64,000 nucleotides of DNA from Fragum whitleyi (GCA_948146395.1 OX411548.1:64313020-64377019); one strand, 5' to 3'; numbered from the stretch's first letter, positions 1-12,848 are shown. Notes: generated from the letters alone by a model not told the origin. Program-made: numbers and translations.

Positions 1-1390
1 ACCTCTAGAACGATAACATAACTAGGCACACCTTAGCTATAAATGGGGATCTTCCTTATTACCAAACAAACATTTTCAGCAAGTTTGGGAAAGTAGAAAG
101 ATCATATCAAAATTAAAAACCTCTAAAGTTGTAGCACGGACATCATCATTAAAGCCCATTTCAATTGACGTACTTTTGAATTTCACCAAAATCAATAAAG
201 ATCTTCCGTATGGACACACAAACATTTTGTCAGTCAGAGCGAGACATATAAAGCCAAATTGTGGCATCTATTGTCGTTAAGATTGTGACATCTAGAGTGG
301 TAAGACTGTTATGTTGATATAGTATTGCGGAAATGGTATTTTGACGTGGGAAATCAAGTTTTGCAAACGGATAAAAAAGTTATCATCATTTAATTGTCGA
401 ATATTCCAAACTTCACAACACAGGAAAATATAACATAACGGGAGACCTGCTTCTTGTTTTCTTTAATTTAGTAAAGAGGTTGTGGCATAAATATCGTTAG
501 ATTACTAGTTTAACTTTACAAGCTGTGTGGGAAGGCCTTTTGAGACCAATTCAGAAATTCACTTTTGTTTTGTTAACCTACATCTCATATCATTTTTTTT
601 TCTTGTCAGCTAAATACGGTACAATATATGGGCGACGTTTTTCCTTTCTGTCTTGTTTTGCTTTTTTCTGATACAGGGCTTTTCATCCTGCTATTTCATA
701 AGACCGTTTAAACTCAAAGAGAACATTCTACAATAGAAGAAAAGCAATTTACAAAGAAATATATGAAAGAGAAAAAAGTCTGTAACCTTTTAAAGCGAAA
801 CTATTTCAAGATAGTACCTGTCAAAGAATACTATCTTTATGTTGAACAATGGTTGAAAAGTTAAGAAAATTGTCAAAATAGATTTTGCTTATTTATTTAT
901 TCCTTTTCTTTTATTTAAGAGATTTTTTCGTAAAATAAACGCTTTCAAAAAAAGGCTATATTGTTCTTATTTGCAAGTCGAAGACGCCACATCCATTTTA
1001 GACAGAAATAACAAGAATGACATAGGTTCTCTCAAGATATTACTGTCCTATAAACCATGCCCTAGTACATAATTGGCAGGTGAAGAAACTCACCATTATT
1101 TCTATCATAGGACCATTTAGATTGAGACTTTACCTCTTTGCCGATAGTTTCCAGACGTTTTTTTTTTTTACCCTTCATAGTGTTATTATACGCTGCACTA
1201 TTGTATTCTGCGTATTTAATGAACTGACAGGGCGAGGCTTAATCGTGACGTAAATTGGCGAGTTTACTTTTCAATAGTTTGGGTACTTTCGAATTTAAGA
1301 CGGTAATCATCGTTTACGCGTGCAAATAACTCTATCCTTAAACCTAAAGAATTCACGTGCTTTGAGAGAGAGATCGCATTTCATCGTTTA
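1..1390. other. Intergenic, no feature recognised
   Basis: AT-rich sequence with stops in all frames, no repeat shared with the rest of the window, and a short T run at 1158-1168. Bases 1449-1879 are similar. Confidence 0.6.
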
Positions 1391-1448
1391 GTTACCAAGG
1401 CCTCGTAACTTCAGCTTGATTAAGCTGAAGTTACGAGGATTTGGTTAC
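1391..1448. repeat. Near-perfect inverted repeat (hairpin)
   Basis: CCTCGTAACTTCAGCTT and its exact reverse complement are separated by 4 nt. Imperfect pairing extends outward to GTTACCAA / TTGGTTACC. Confidence 0.9.
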
Positions 1449-1879
1449 CAATCTACGACTCATGGTCTGGAGTTACTTATATCGACTCTTTTCTGTGGTC
1501 AACTAACGGTTCATTCATATTTAGCGAGAAACTTAATACGTAATCTCGATAAATATCGCATTTTACAAAGTATTGTTTTCTCCGAAATATGTAAGCCAAG
1601 GATTAATGATATGAATTGCATTTCGAGAATGAAATAAATTCAGTAGAACGATTTTTATAAATTATATAAAAGATTTGTAAAATAAAATAGCAAAATGCGT
1701 CTACATGTTTAGCTGATGCCTTTTCGCTAACATTAAACGTAACGCCGTTGCGCGTGTAATAAGTTTGGGATCTTAGCGAACACTTTTTTTTCATAATTCT
1801 GAAGGAAATTGATCATAATTTTCTATTTCACGATAAAAGCTGACCGTAACAATTAAATCTTTAAGAATGGATCTATCAT

Positions 1880-2395
1880 TATTGCATAAAAAGTGCGTTT
1901 TCGGGTCGTTATAGACATACGTTAACGGACAAAACCAGGGCGTTACCGGAAGAAAACGTGGATTAATAAGTAAATTCACGTACCGTTAACGACCGGCTGT
2001 TATACTGAAATGTCCTCGGACAAGGTCTTTATATTTTAGCAATTTCTATGACTAACATTAATGTAGAGCATAAATAAAAACGTCGATCCTATTCCCGCGT
2101 TAAATTTTGTGACGTCATTACCTTACAAAGCCACGTCGGTATAATCAAAGGTGACGGTGCAATGCATAAAGCAATTTTTCCGACACATTTGAAGCTAGTT
2201 TTATAGCGTTCCTATGAATCATTTTGCAATTTCTGTTGGAATAAATTCTTGAGTCATTCTTTTTATGCAATAATAGCGTCAATTCACGGGTGTTTGTTTT
2301 TTTGTTTTTTTTCTTCGTGCTTCGCACTCGGGCGTTAAACCATTTTTCGAGTCTCTGCAAATCTTAACGCCCTCAAAAACATGAATTAACTCTGT
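1880..2395 (+). repeat. Dispersed repeat I, copy 1
   Basis: It contains TTTTCGGGTCGT, ATACGTTAACGGACAAAACC, GACGTCGATCC-like and TGACGTCAT blocks. It ends with CGTGCTTCGCACTCGGGCGT and TTAACGCCCTCAAAAACATG. The same blocks occur in reverse at 22320-23000. Confidence 0.85.
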
Positions 2396-2545
2396 AATAG
2401 CCTCTTGGAGAATGACTGAAACCCTTCACTGTTTATAGACTTGTTACGGTTTTCATTGTAAATTTTGAAGATAATTGATACTTTTTGAAACCATGCTTAG
2501 CTCTGAAAAAATACTGTTTAATAATTTAATATTTGTTGTGTCCAT

Positions 2546-2640
2546 TAGAACTCCATCTTGTCGAGCCAAGGATTACGAACGTATTCGAGAAGAAGCTATC
2601 GATTCGATACCCCTTGACTCGTGAAGATGTTAGAACTCGT
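2546..2640 (+). repeat. Dispersed repeat M, copy 1
   Basis: CCATCTTGTCGAGCCAAGGA, TACGAACG and GAAGAAGCTATCGATTCGAT, ACCCC also occur at 33671-33772. Confidence 0.75.
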
Positions 2641-2800
2641 GCATTCTGATTGGCTGAAAAGTTGGTTTCATTCCTCAATAAAGTAAATTTTAGTACGCAG
2701 CTTTTTTTAGGGCTTCCACATAAAGACCTTCCACACGAAAAATCTGTTTTTAATGATTAATATTTACACTTTTTCTCGACATTATTCAATTATAAGATAT

Positions 2801-2926
2801 GAAGAGAATATTTGTTGATTTCATGGATGTATGAAACAAAAAACCGAATCACGCTCATGTATGAATCAAACTGTGTGACTAGGTTTTTAGTTTCATACCT
2901 CCATGAAACCAACAAATACCCTCTTT
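2801..2926. repeat. Foldback repeat, ~35-bp arms
   Basis: Arms AGAGAATATTTGTTGATTTC... and ...GAAACCAACAAATACCCTCT pair with a few mismatches around a ~50-nt centre. Confidence 0.8.
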
Positions 2927-3034
2927 ATCTCTAAAGTATTTTGAATACGACGGTTATCGTATTACGCATTCAAATATCAATAAAAAAAAATAGTTCTAGA
3001 TAAAAATATACAAGAGATGATTGAAAATCACAAC

Positions 3035-3315
3035 CACCTCCCCAACCCCCGCCAAAGAGTAGGACACTGGAATAAACATATTCAATACATTTTTGCTTTC
3101 AAAAATACGTAAAGTTTTCGATTTAACTAAAAGCAATTATTTAAGAGTAGCGTTGGTTCTTGTGAACTGCAATCCTACCCAGTAAGATCTATTCAACTGT
3201 ATTCTTGTTTGCATACTATTATAATTATGCTCCGGACAAAGACAGTTTAAGGACGGACGAACGGACCGACCTTCTGTCAAGTGCAATGTAATATACCCCC
3301 TCTTCTTTGAAGGGG
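3035..3315 (+). repeat. Dispersed repeat K, copy 1
   Basis: It contains GGTTCTTGTG.ACTGCA, AGTAAGATCTATTCA.CTGT and ATGCTCCGGACAAA, then GGACGGACGAACGGACCGAC. It shares all of these with 58090-58363. C-rich and CCCC ends bound it. Confidence 0.65.
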
Positions 3316-3397
3316 ATATTAGTTTATATATATATTATATATTCGAGGTGAGCTTTTGTGGTCGTATGATGTCACGTCGTACGGCGTCAAAATTTAC

Positions 3398-3680
3398 CTT
3401 GTAGACACTCTAGAAGCCGTACTTTTGCTCAATCAACCTTAATATTGGTCGGATAGCTTGACTGGATTAAATCTAGATCAAATTCGAAATTGGGTCAAGT
3501 TGGGTCAAAAACTAGGTTACGAGGTCAAATCTTAGAAAAGCTTTGTAGACACTCTTGAGGCAATAATTTTTGCTTAATCAACCTGGAAATTAGTCAGATT
3601 GATTGTCTTAATGATATCTCGGTCAAGTTTGAAATTTGGTCAAGTTGGGATCAAAAACTAGGTCACGAGTTCAAATCACA
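3398..3680. repeat. Two diverged ~141-bp tandem units
   Basis: TTGTAGACACTCT recurs at about 3400 and 3542. Each unit continues with GCTTAATCAACCT-type sequence and TCAAGTTGGG(A)TCAAAAACTAGG. Confidence 0.8.
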
Positions 3681-4012
3681 AGCTTGTTGTTATTTTATCA
3701 ATCTATTTTTGAAAATAGTGTTTCGTTACATAATCGTTCAAATAGAAATACGATAGTTTTGATTCGAAAGACGAAGATGCCATAGACCCTCAGACTATAA
3801 TGATTGGATTTATATGTCTAGATATCGCATGATATACCTGAATGTCCTATAAACCATACCCTTGTACATATTTGACAGGTGAAGAAACTGACCAGTATTA
3901 TTTTTAGGGCCATTTAGATCGACGGTCACCGTTGATATCCTTTCATATAGTGTTATTATACGTCAAAGACTTATACGATATGTATGGTACATTGAAAAGT
4001 CTCACTCTTTTT

Positions 4013-4030
4013 TTTTGTGAGTGTGTGTTT

Positions 4031-4061
<31 letters not shown>

Positions 4062-4083
4062 TTGGGGGGGGGGGGGGGGGGGG
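4013..4083. repeat. T / GT / G-run tract
   Basis: T run, then GTGTGTGT..., then two long G runs separated by TT. The glycine-rich frame over it is an artefact. Confidence 0.95.
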
Positions 4084-4089
4084 TAACAT

Positions 4090-4675
4090 GAACGTTCATT
4101 CATATTCGACTTGTTAAATTAGTTTTGCTTCCTTTCAGTAATTCGCGTTTTGTACAGTTTCTATGATTGAATGTCAAAAAATTATTACACGTCATTATAT
4201 GACATACGGCGTGGAAATAAAATAAAACCTGGAAGTATTTTTGTATTACAATATCACAAAATAGAATACAATATACAATGCTCCATCAAATATTTCTTGT
4301 AGGGACAGGAACGTGGTGTATGCGATTAGTTGCGTACGATGTTACGAGGTGGTGTATATGAGAGAGACAGAGAGACAGTTGAATTAAAGGAAAAAAGAAC
4401 ATCTGAGAAATGTACGCTTTCAACGCGAGATACTGATAAATCTCCATTTTCAAATGGGGATACATTTACGGTTTTAAAGAACATGTACTCCGCAGACCGG
4501 ACAGAGCGCCAAATCCATGGGTCAGCATGGATCAAAAGGCTACAAACCGTACAGCCATTGGGTTGCAACGTAAAAGACGCGCAGTTCCACATAACGTTAG
4601 TTGACGTCTAATTATGCGCGGATACGTCAACTTCGCCTGAACGTGGAAAACGACGTTTACGTAATATCCTTTATG
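4090..4675. other. Intergenic, overlapping open frames on both strands
   Basis: Open frames of 93 (+) and 88 (-) codons cover 4326-4611. Neither resembles a known domain, and neither shows splice or start context. I do not call a gene. Confidence 0.5.
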
Positions 4676-4999
4676 AGATATATATAATACGTACTTAGTG
4701 TTTTGTATGAAAAAAATATCTAACGAGGTTGGGAGAATTGATAATTGTCAATGCTCTGTCGAAACAATTATCAATTCTCACAACCGAGTTAGATATTTTT
4801 TCATACATTAGACTTAGTACGTATTATATCTATCTTATAACCGCTATTTGTCTTGGTTTCGTCGATGTTCCTAACCGAAATGCAAGTTTCTAAAAATAAC
4901 CGCATGATATCATTGTTCTAAAAATAACTATGTGATATCATAAAAAATATCATACGGGATGTTATCACACGGATATTTGTATAGTTATAAGATAAAAAA
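4676..4999 (+). repeat. Composite foldback repeat, copy 1
   Basis: A palindrome (GTATGAAAAAAATATCTAAC ... GTTAGATATTTTTTCATAC) with GAATTGATAATTG...CAATTATCAATTC inside is followed by a ~165-bp unit ending in inverted TATCTTATAAC and GTTATAAGATA. The same two-part structure recurs at 6025-6354. Confidence 0.85.
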
Positions 5000-5658
5000 A
5001 TAAGACAGCTGTGGCGATTTATATTATTATAAAGTTGTGTCAAGATTTGTTTCATTTGTCTTGAAAAGGGCAATTTTGCCGAAATAAAGTGTTTTATTAA
5101 ATATTTTATTACTTGGATGAAATTGCATTTTCCTATTTAACGAAATAAGCTTAAGAATTTTCTATAGGGTTTAAAAATGGCTTTATACTGCATGCAGCAT
5201 TGGACGCCATTTTTCAGACAACATTACACTCTGCGCTCTGCTAAAAGGTTTTAAGATGAAACTTTTCTTTGCTTTATCGAAATAAGTCTTGTTACTTTTA
5301 CATTCTGTGCTAATCAAATTAGTATTAGTAAAATGAGAAATTCAAGTCAAGTTGTAAGCCATTTTATATGAGACGATGAAAGAAAATAGTGCTATATCAA
5401 AATGTACATCACTCCTTCAGGCTACAATAACATAGTAACTATTTCAAATCTCAGTAATTAATTCTAGGACATGACCGACAGACATTTACTTTTATCCGTT
5501 TTTACTAGCACTCTATAGGAAGATTGATTGACGCTAATGTCTACTCTAAAACCGTCAGTCGTCAGAAACATTTACCTAAGGAAGAAATAATCTGCAAATT
5601 GAATCATTAGAACTGACCGACGGACGGGACTTATCCAAGTCAGAACGAGTCCGTTGTT
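5000..5658. other. Intergenic, nothing recognised
   Basis: AT-rich, no long frame and no repeat match. The SINE target duplication begins at 5659. Bases 6360-7419 are likewise empty. Confidence 0.55.
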
Positions 5659-5671
5659 TTGTCTGCGTCAA

Positions 5672-5945
5672 GTCGCCGTCATAGCGCAGTTGGTAGCGCG
5701 TCGGACTGTCAATCTAGAGGTGCGATCCCCGACGGCGGCACTCATTCTTTCCGACTATTTGTCTCTCACCAATGGGTTGATAATCATAGACCTATGTGAG
5801 ATAGCAGCTGGAGGCTAGGAAAAGATGTGGTGGTTGTACTGGTGAGAGAAATACCATGAAACCATTGTTATGTGCTCCAACCGCCGCAATATACCTGAAA
5901 AAAATGTTGAAAGAGGAATTAAACTCCATTCAATAAATCAATCAA
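5672..5945 (+). mobile_element. Full-length tRNA-Asp-derived SINE with perfect 13-bp target duplication
   Basis: The 274-bp element starts with a tRNA-like head. The A box is TAGCGCAGTTGG near 5682, the anticodon-like loop is CTGTCAA (GTC, Asp) and a degenerate B box GGTGCGATCCC lies near 5719. A body of ~190 bp follows (AGCAGCTGGAGGCTAGGAAA, GTGCTCCAACCGCCGC) with a CAATAAATCAATCAA tail. TTGTCTGCGTCAA occurs on both sides (5659-5671 and 5946-5958) and is a perfect target duplication. It is the best-preserved copy here. Confidence 0.95.
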
Positions 5946-6024
5946 TTGTCTGCGTCAAACTTAACCCTATAACTTCCAATTGCAACTTACTTCAAACTCA
6001 TTTATGACACAATAATTAAATTTG

Positions 6025-6354
6025 TATATATATATATATAATACATACTAAGTTTTTTGTATGAGAAAAAATATCTTACGAAGTTGGGAGTATTGATCAT
6101 TGTCGAGGCTCTGCCGAGACAATTATCAATTCTCACAGCCGAGTTAGATATTTTTTTTAATACAATACATTAAGAATGCATTATATTTATCTTATAACCT
6201 CTATTTGTCTTTTTTTCTTCGATGTTTCTAACTGAAATGCAAGTTTCTAAAGATAACCACATTATATCATTGTTCTAAAAATAACTATGTGATATCATAA
6301 AAAATGTCATATGGGATGTTATCTTTCGGTTATTTGTATAGTTATAAGATAAAA
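6025..6354 (+). repeat. Composite foldback repeat, copy 2
   Basis: It has the same order of parts as 4676-4999. One palindrome arm is worn (TATTTTTTTTAATAC) and the second unit is well kept through GTATAGTTATAAGATAAAA. Confidence 0.85.
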
Positions 6355-7419
6355 TTACATATCTGATTCGTAAGCATCTCTATATATTAGGATCGATATC
6401 ATCTATCAAGATCAGAATTTGGAAAAAAAAGCTAAACGTGGGCATTCGTCTTTTGTAAACACATCTTGTTTTGTGTTTGTAGACCGTTTCTTTTCACAAA
6501 GTAGCATTTTTACTTAAGCACTTCTCTTAGCCGGTAACATTCATGCCTATTTGTCTCCTCCAAAATAGTTTCCATTTCACCAACATTCCAACTTTGGGTT
6601 TCTCTAAAATATCAACTACATTTTCATCCATGACATAATGCCGCATGATCAAAGACTAAATTTGAAATTGTTTCATGTCTCTCGAGACTCTTGTTTGATC
6701 AACTTTGTCATACGCCACAGAAATGTTTCATTTTGCTTCAATTAATCACAACACATAATCCATTATGTAGGCCCATAGTGGGAGATTGAATTGCACAATT
6801 AAGAGACAATGTTTCACTCAAGTATCCAAGTATCATTTCCATATGTTTCGTTAAAGTATCTTTTTTGTTATCAATATTTAGTAGGCTCAAATAATTCCAA
6901 ATCTTAACTTGTTCTACATTACAGACAAAGAATTTATGAATTATCTTTTTGTCTTTTTTTGCAATGAAAGCATTGTGTAAAATGAATAAATTACTTGTTA
7001 CAATAGTTTCCTAACTCTTTTTCTGGCGGATATCAAAAAGGTTTTTGTAGGCATGTTTTAAAAATCTCTGTGCTTCTTATGTACTGGCCACAAAAGTCAT
7101 ATCGACTCATGTTGGAGACAAGGGAAGTAACACGTTCAGGAATGCTTTCGATCTGTATTTGATGAATTGTTCCCCTCATCCATCAATGTAAAAGTGTTAC
7201 AATGTGTTTTGAACACTAAAGGATGTAATTTCTGACTTTACCAGCGTTTTAACCAGACGACGATACTTTAGACTTAACATTGCAGACGACATTATAAATC
7301 TTGTCAACTCAAAATGGGTTTAGTTATATAGTGAGGATTTCAAAGCCTGTAATAGAGATGCAGTTGCAAGGTTGTCGTAGCCCAATGATTATATTTGAAG
7401 AAGGGGGTGAATTCAGCTA

Positions 7420-10400
7420 ATATGAGTTTGTAGGGTTATCATAAAGATCTTCGAGTGGTAATGAGGGATGGCTATATATATATGAGTTTGTAGGGTTATT
7501 ATGAAGATCTTCCTGTGGTAAAGACGGATGGCTATATATGAGTTTGTAGGGTTATTATGAAGATCTTCGTGTGGTATAGATGGATGGCTTTATATATGAG
7601 TTTGTAAGGTTATTATGAAGATCTTCGAGTGGTCAAGACGAATGGCTATATATGAGTTTGTAAGGTTATTATGAAGATCTTCTTGTGGTAAAGACGGATG
7701 GCTTTATATATGAGTTTGTAGGGTTATTACGAAGATCTTCGTGTGGTAAAGACGGAGTGCTATATATATATGAGTTTGTAAGGTTATTATGAAGATCTTC
7801 GTGTGGTAAAGATGGGTGGCTATATATATGAGTTTGTAAGGTTATTATGAAGATCATCGAGTGGTAATGCGGGATGGCTATATATGAGTTTGTAGGGTTA
7901 TTATGAAGATCTTCGTGTGGTAAAGACGGATGGCTATATATGAGTTTGTAGGGTTATTATGAAGATCTTCGTGTGGTAAAGATGGATGGCTATATATATA
8001 TGAGTTTGTAAGGTTATTATGAAGATCTTCGTGTGGTAAAGACGGATGGCTATATATGAGTTTGTAAGGTTATTATGAAGATCTTCTTGTGGTAAAGACG
8101 GATGGCTTTATATATGAGTTTGTAGGGTTATTACGAAGATCTTCGTGTGGTAAAGATGGATGGCTATGATATATGAGTTTGTAGGGTTATTATGAAGATC
8201 TTCGTGTGGTAAAGACGGATGGCTATATATATGAGTTTGTAGGGTTATTATGAAGATCTTCATTGGGTAAAGATGAATGGATATATATATGAGTTTGTTG
8301 GGTTATTATGAAGATCTTCGTGTGGTAAAGACCGATGGCTTTTATATATGAGTAAGTAAGGTCATTATGAAGATCTTCGTGTGGTTAAGACGGATGGCTA
8401 TATATGAGTTTGTAGGGTTATTATGAAGATCTTCGTGTGGTAAAGACGGATGGCTATATATGAGTTTGTAGGGTTATTATGCAGATCTTCGTGTGGTAAA
8501 GATGGATGGCTATATATATGAGTTTGTAAGGTTATCATGAAGATCTTCGTGTGGTAAAGATGGATGGCTATATATATGAGTTTGTAGGGTTATTATGAAG
8601 TTAATAAGCTAATAACCTTTGTAGGTTATATCCGTCTATATAAAGACGGATGGCTATATATATGAGTTCGTAGGGTTATTACGAAGATCTTCGTGTGGTA
8701 AAGACGGATGGCTATATATATGAGTTTATAGGGTTATCATGAAGATCTTCGTGTGGTAAAGACGGATGGCTATATATATGAGTTTGTAGGGTTATTATGA
8801 AGATCTTCGTGTGGTAAAGACGGATGGCTATATATATGAGTTTGTAATGTTATTATGAAGATCTTCGTGTGGTAAAGATGGATGGCTATATATATGAGTT
8901 TGTAAGGTTATTATGAAGATCTTCGTGTGGTAAAGACGGATGGCTATATCTATGAGTTTAAAGGGTAATTATGAAGATCTTCGTGTGGTAAAAATGGATG
9001 GCTATGATATATGAGTTTGTAGGGTTATTATGAAGATCTTCGTGTGGTAAAGACGGATGGCTATATATATGAGTTTGTAGGGTTATTATGAAGATCTTCA
9101 TTGGGTAAAGACGGATGGATATATATATGAGTTTGTTGGGTTATTATGAAGATCTTCGTGTGGTAAAGACCGATGGCTTTTATATATGAGTAAGTAAGGT
9201 CATTATGAAGATCTTCGTGTGGTTAAGACGGATGGCTATATATGAGTTTGTAGGGTTATTATGAAGATCTTCGTGTGGTAAAGACGGATGGCTATATATG
9301 AGTTTGTAGGGTTATTACGAAGATCTTCCTGTGGTAAAGACGGATGGCTATATATATGAGTTTATAGGGTTATCATGAAGATCTTCGTGTGGTAAAGATG
9401 GATGGCTATATATATGAGTTTGTAAGGTTATTACGAAGATCTTCTTGTGGTAAAGACGGATGGCTTTATATATGAGTTTGTAATGTTATTACGAAGATCT
9501 TCGTGTGGTAAAGACGGAGTGCTATATATATGAGTTTGTAAGGTTATTATGAAGATCTTCGTGTGGTAAAGACGGATGGCTATATATATGAGTTTGTAAG
9601 GTTATTATGAAGATCTTCGTGTGGTAAAGACGGATGGCTATATATATGAGTTTGTAATGTTATTATGAAGATCTTCGTGTGGTAAAGATGGATGGCTATA
9701 TATATGAGTTTGTAAGGTTATTATGAAGATCTTCGTGTGGTAAAGACGGATGGCTATATCTATGAGTTTAAAGGGTAATTATGAAGATCTTCGTGTGGTA
9801 AAGATGGATGGCTATGATATATGAGTTTGTAGGGTTATTATGAAGATCTTCGTGTGGTAAAGACGGATGGCTATATATATGAGTTTGTAGGGTTATTATG
9901 AAGATCTTCATTGGGTAAAGACGGATGGATATATATATGAGTTTGTTGGGTTATTATGAAGATCTTCGTGTGGTAAAGACCGATGGCTTTTATATATGAG
10001 TAAGTAAGGTCATTATGAAGATCTTCGTGTGGTTAAGACGGATGGCTATATATGAGTTTGTAGGGTTATTATGAAGATCTTCGTGTGGTAAAGACGGATG
10101 GCTATATATGAGTTTGTAGGGTTATTACGAAGATCTTCGTGTGGTAAAGACGGATGGCTATATATATGAGTTTATAGGGTTATCATGAAGATCTTCGTGT
10201 GGTAAAGATGGATGGCTATATATGAGTTTGTAGGGTTATTATGAAGTTAATAAGCTAATAACCTTTGTAGGTTATATCCGTCTATATAAAGACGGATGGC
10301 TTTATATATGAGTTTGTAGGGTTATTACGAAGATCTTCGTGTGGTAAAGACGGAGTGCTATATATATGAGTTTGTAAGGTTATTATGAAGATCTTCGTGT

Positions 10401-11580
10401 GGTAAAGATGGGTGGCTATATATATGAGTTTGTAAGGTTATTATGAAGATCTTCGTGTGGTAAAGATGGATGGCTATATAAATGAGTTTGTAAGGTTATT
10501 ATGAAGATCTTCTTGTGGTAAAGACGGATGGCTATATATAAGTGTTTATAGGGTTATTACGAAGATCTTCGTGTGGTAAAGATGGATGGCTATATATATG
10601 AGTTTGTAAGGTTATTATGAAGATCTTCGTGTGGTAAAGATGGATGGCTATATATATGAGTTTGTTGGGTTATTACGAAGATCTTCGTGTGGTAAAGACG
10701 GAGTGCTATATATATGAGTTTATAGGGTTATCATGAAGATCTTCGTGTGGTAAAGACGGATGGCTATATATAAGAGTTTGTAGGGTTATTATGAAAATCT
10801 TCGTGTGGTAAAGACGGATGGCTATATATATGAGTTTGTAATGTTATTATGAAGATCTTCGTGTGGTAAAGATGGATGGCTATATATATATGAGTTTGTA
10901 AGGTTATTATGAAGATCTTCGTGTGGTAAAGACGGATGGCTATATCTATGAGTTTATATGGTTATTATGAAGATCTTCGTGTGGTAAAGATGGATGGCTA
11001 TGATATATGAGTTTGTAGGGTTATTATGAAGATCTTCGTGTGGTAAAGACGGATGGCTATATATATGAGTTTGTAGGGTTATAATGAAGATCTTCATGGG
11101 GTAAAGACGGATGGATATATATATGAGTTTGTAGGGTTATTATGAAGATCTTCGTGTGGTAAAGATCGATGGCTTTTATATATGAGTAAGAAAGGTTATT
11201 ATGAAGATCTTCTTGTGGTAAAGACGGATGGCTATATATGAGTTTGTAGGGTTATTATGAAGATCTTCGTGTGGTAAAGATGGATGGATATATATATGAG
11301 TTTGTTGGGTTATTATGAAGATCTTCGTGTGGTAAAGACCGATGGCTTTTATATATGAGTTAGTAAGGTTATTATGAAGATCTTCGTGTGGTAAAGACGG
11401 ATGGCTATATATGAGTTTGTAGGGTTATTATGAAGATCTTCGTGTGGTAAAGATGGATGGCTATGATAAATGAGTTTGTAGGGTTATAATGAAGATCTTC
11501 GTGTTGTAAAGACGGATGGGTATATTTATGAGTTTGTAAGGTTATTTTGAAGATCTTCGTGTGGTAAAGACGGATGGGTA
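7420..11580. repeat. 4.2-kb satellite array, ~54-60-bp monomer
   Basis: Roughly 70-75 head-to-tail monomers contain GAGTTTGTAGGGTTATTATG, then GAAGATCTTC (a perfect 10-bp palindrome), then GTGTGGTAAAGACGGATGGC, then an (AT)n spacer of 4-10 bases that causes the length variation. Variant monomers recur at fixed spacing. AGTAAGTAAG occurs at 8351, 9189 and 9999; CATTGGG at 8261, 9099 and 9909; TTAATAAGCT at 8601 and 10246. This gives a higher-order period of 838 then 810 bp. The open frames on the minus strand are by-products. Confidence 0.98.
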
Positions 11581-11828
11581 TGATACATTCTAAAGGTTAA
11601 GCACAAGTAGATACTTTCATCTTTTGTCAGCCGGCCCTTTTAATTTATTGGGACAAGGGTCGATACTTTTGGCACTCTATACCATTCGGAACATCACCCG
11701 GCCATTTCCGTAAACTACAACATATCTCGGATGTATGTAAGGCGGATTGGTATGTAACGAAATCGTGCATTTTGTTTGCCGGAAGCAGTGTAAGAAAACT
11801 AGCACTTTAGATTGATATCTTTTACAGT

Positions 11829-11905
11829 AAATAACGGCTGAAAAATCTTAATTTTTGAAAATGACGAATCATTCTCAAAAATTAAGATTTTTTCAGCCGT
11901 TATTT
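11829..11905. repeat. Hairpin with ~35-bp arms
   Basis: AAATAACGGCTGAAAAATC... pairs with ...GATTTTTTCAGCCGTTATTT, with one inserted base. It lies just beyond the satellite. Confidence 0.9.
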
Positions 11906-12140
11906 AAGGATCTAAAGATATTAATATTAGGATTCGATGGTTTCACGTAAGTGACCTAAATGAGTAGCGTTGGCGACGTCGAATGTTTTCACTCACAGTT
12001 TCGATGACTAACGCTATTTTAACTGACGTCATCGAGTTTTTCAAAGGGTTTCCCGTACTTTTTAAAAATAGTCCGTCTATGTACATCCGAGGTTGATCGT
12101 GAGATTGGCCGAGTGGTGTTCCGAATGACTCTATACATGG

Positions 12141-12848
12141 TCAAGATTTTGTGATTAGCAGCATAGAATGGTAGATATTTGAAGAATAAATCCTTTCGGA
12201 ATAAGTGTCTCAAGGATCTAACAGCACAAGTGTAGTCTTCTTTCTTTTGTGTAAATTCAAGAAAAATAAAACATAATAGAAAATTAATTGCTTAAAAACG
12301 GTCATTTAATGTGAGAAAAGCTTCTTTCTTCTTTTTTTTTTAAGATTAAATTTAGGCTTTGTCGGTTACGATCCCCGGCAGCGGCACTTATCCTTTCCGA
12401 CATTTGTCAAGATTTTGTGATTAGCAGCATAGAATGGTAGATATTTGAAGAATAAATCCTTTCGGAATAAGTGTCTCAAGGATCTAACAGCACAAGTGTA
12501 GTCTTCTTTCTTTTGTGTAAATTCAAGAAAAATAAAACATAATAGAAAATTAATTGCTTAAAAACGGTCATTTAATGTGAGAAAAGCTTCTTTCTTCTTT
12601 TTTTTAAGATTAAATTTAGGCTTTGTCGGTTACGATCCCCGGCCGCGGCACTTATCCTTTCCGACATTTGTCAAGATTTTGTGATTAGCAGCATAGAATG
12701 GTAGATATTTGAAGAATAAATCCTTTCGGAATAAGTGTCTCAAGGATCTAACAGCACAAGTGTAGTCTTCTTTCTTTTGTGTTAATTCAAGAAAAATAAA
12801 ACATAATAGAAAATTAATTGCTTAAAAACGGTCATTTAATGTGAGAAA
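12141..12848. repeat. Tandem triplication, 264-266-bp unit
   Basis: Units start at 12141, 12407 and 12671 (TCAAGATTTTGTGATTAGC). Two are complete and the third stops at GAGAAAGCTT. The units are almost identical, and each complete one ends with SINE-head sequence GATCCCCGGC.GCGGCAC. A SINE body follows the last unit. Confidence 0.95.

Noticed and set aside
4326..4611. Overlapping frames of 88 and 93 codons on opposite strands
   Set aside because: There is no homology I recognise, no splice or start context, and they mirror each other.
5672..5745. Functional tRNA-Asp gene
   Set aside because: It is followed by a 200-bp body and tail with target duplications, and its B box is degenerate.
7669..7857. 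Minus-strand frame with repeated HEDLxNN peptide
   Set aside because: It is a reading of the satellite; monomer length changes break the frame repeatedly.
7420..11580. CRISPR-like array (regular repeats, palindromic GAAGATCTTC)
   Set aside because: There are no unique spacers: the whole 54-60-bp unit repeats, and the surroundings are eukaryotic.
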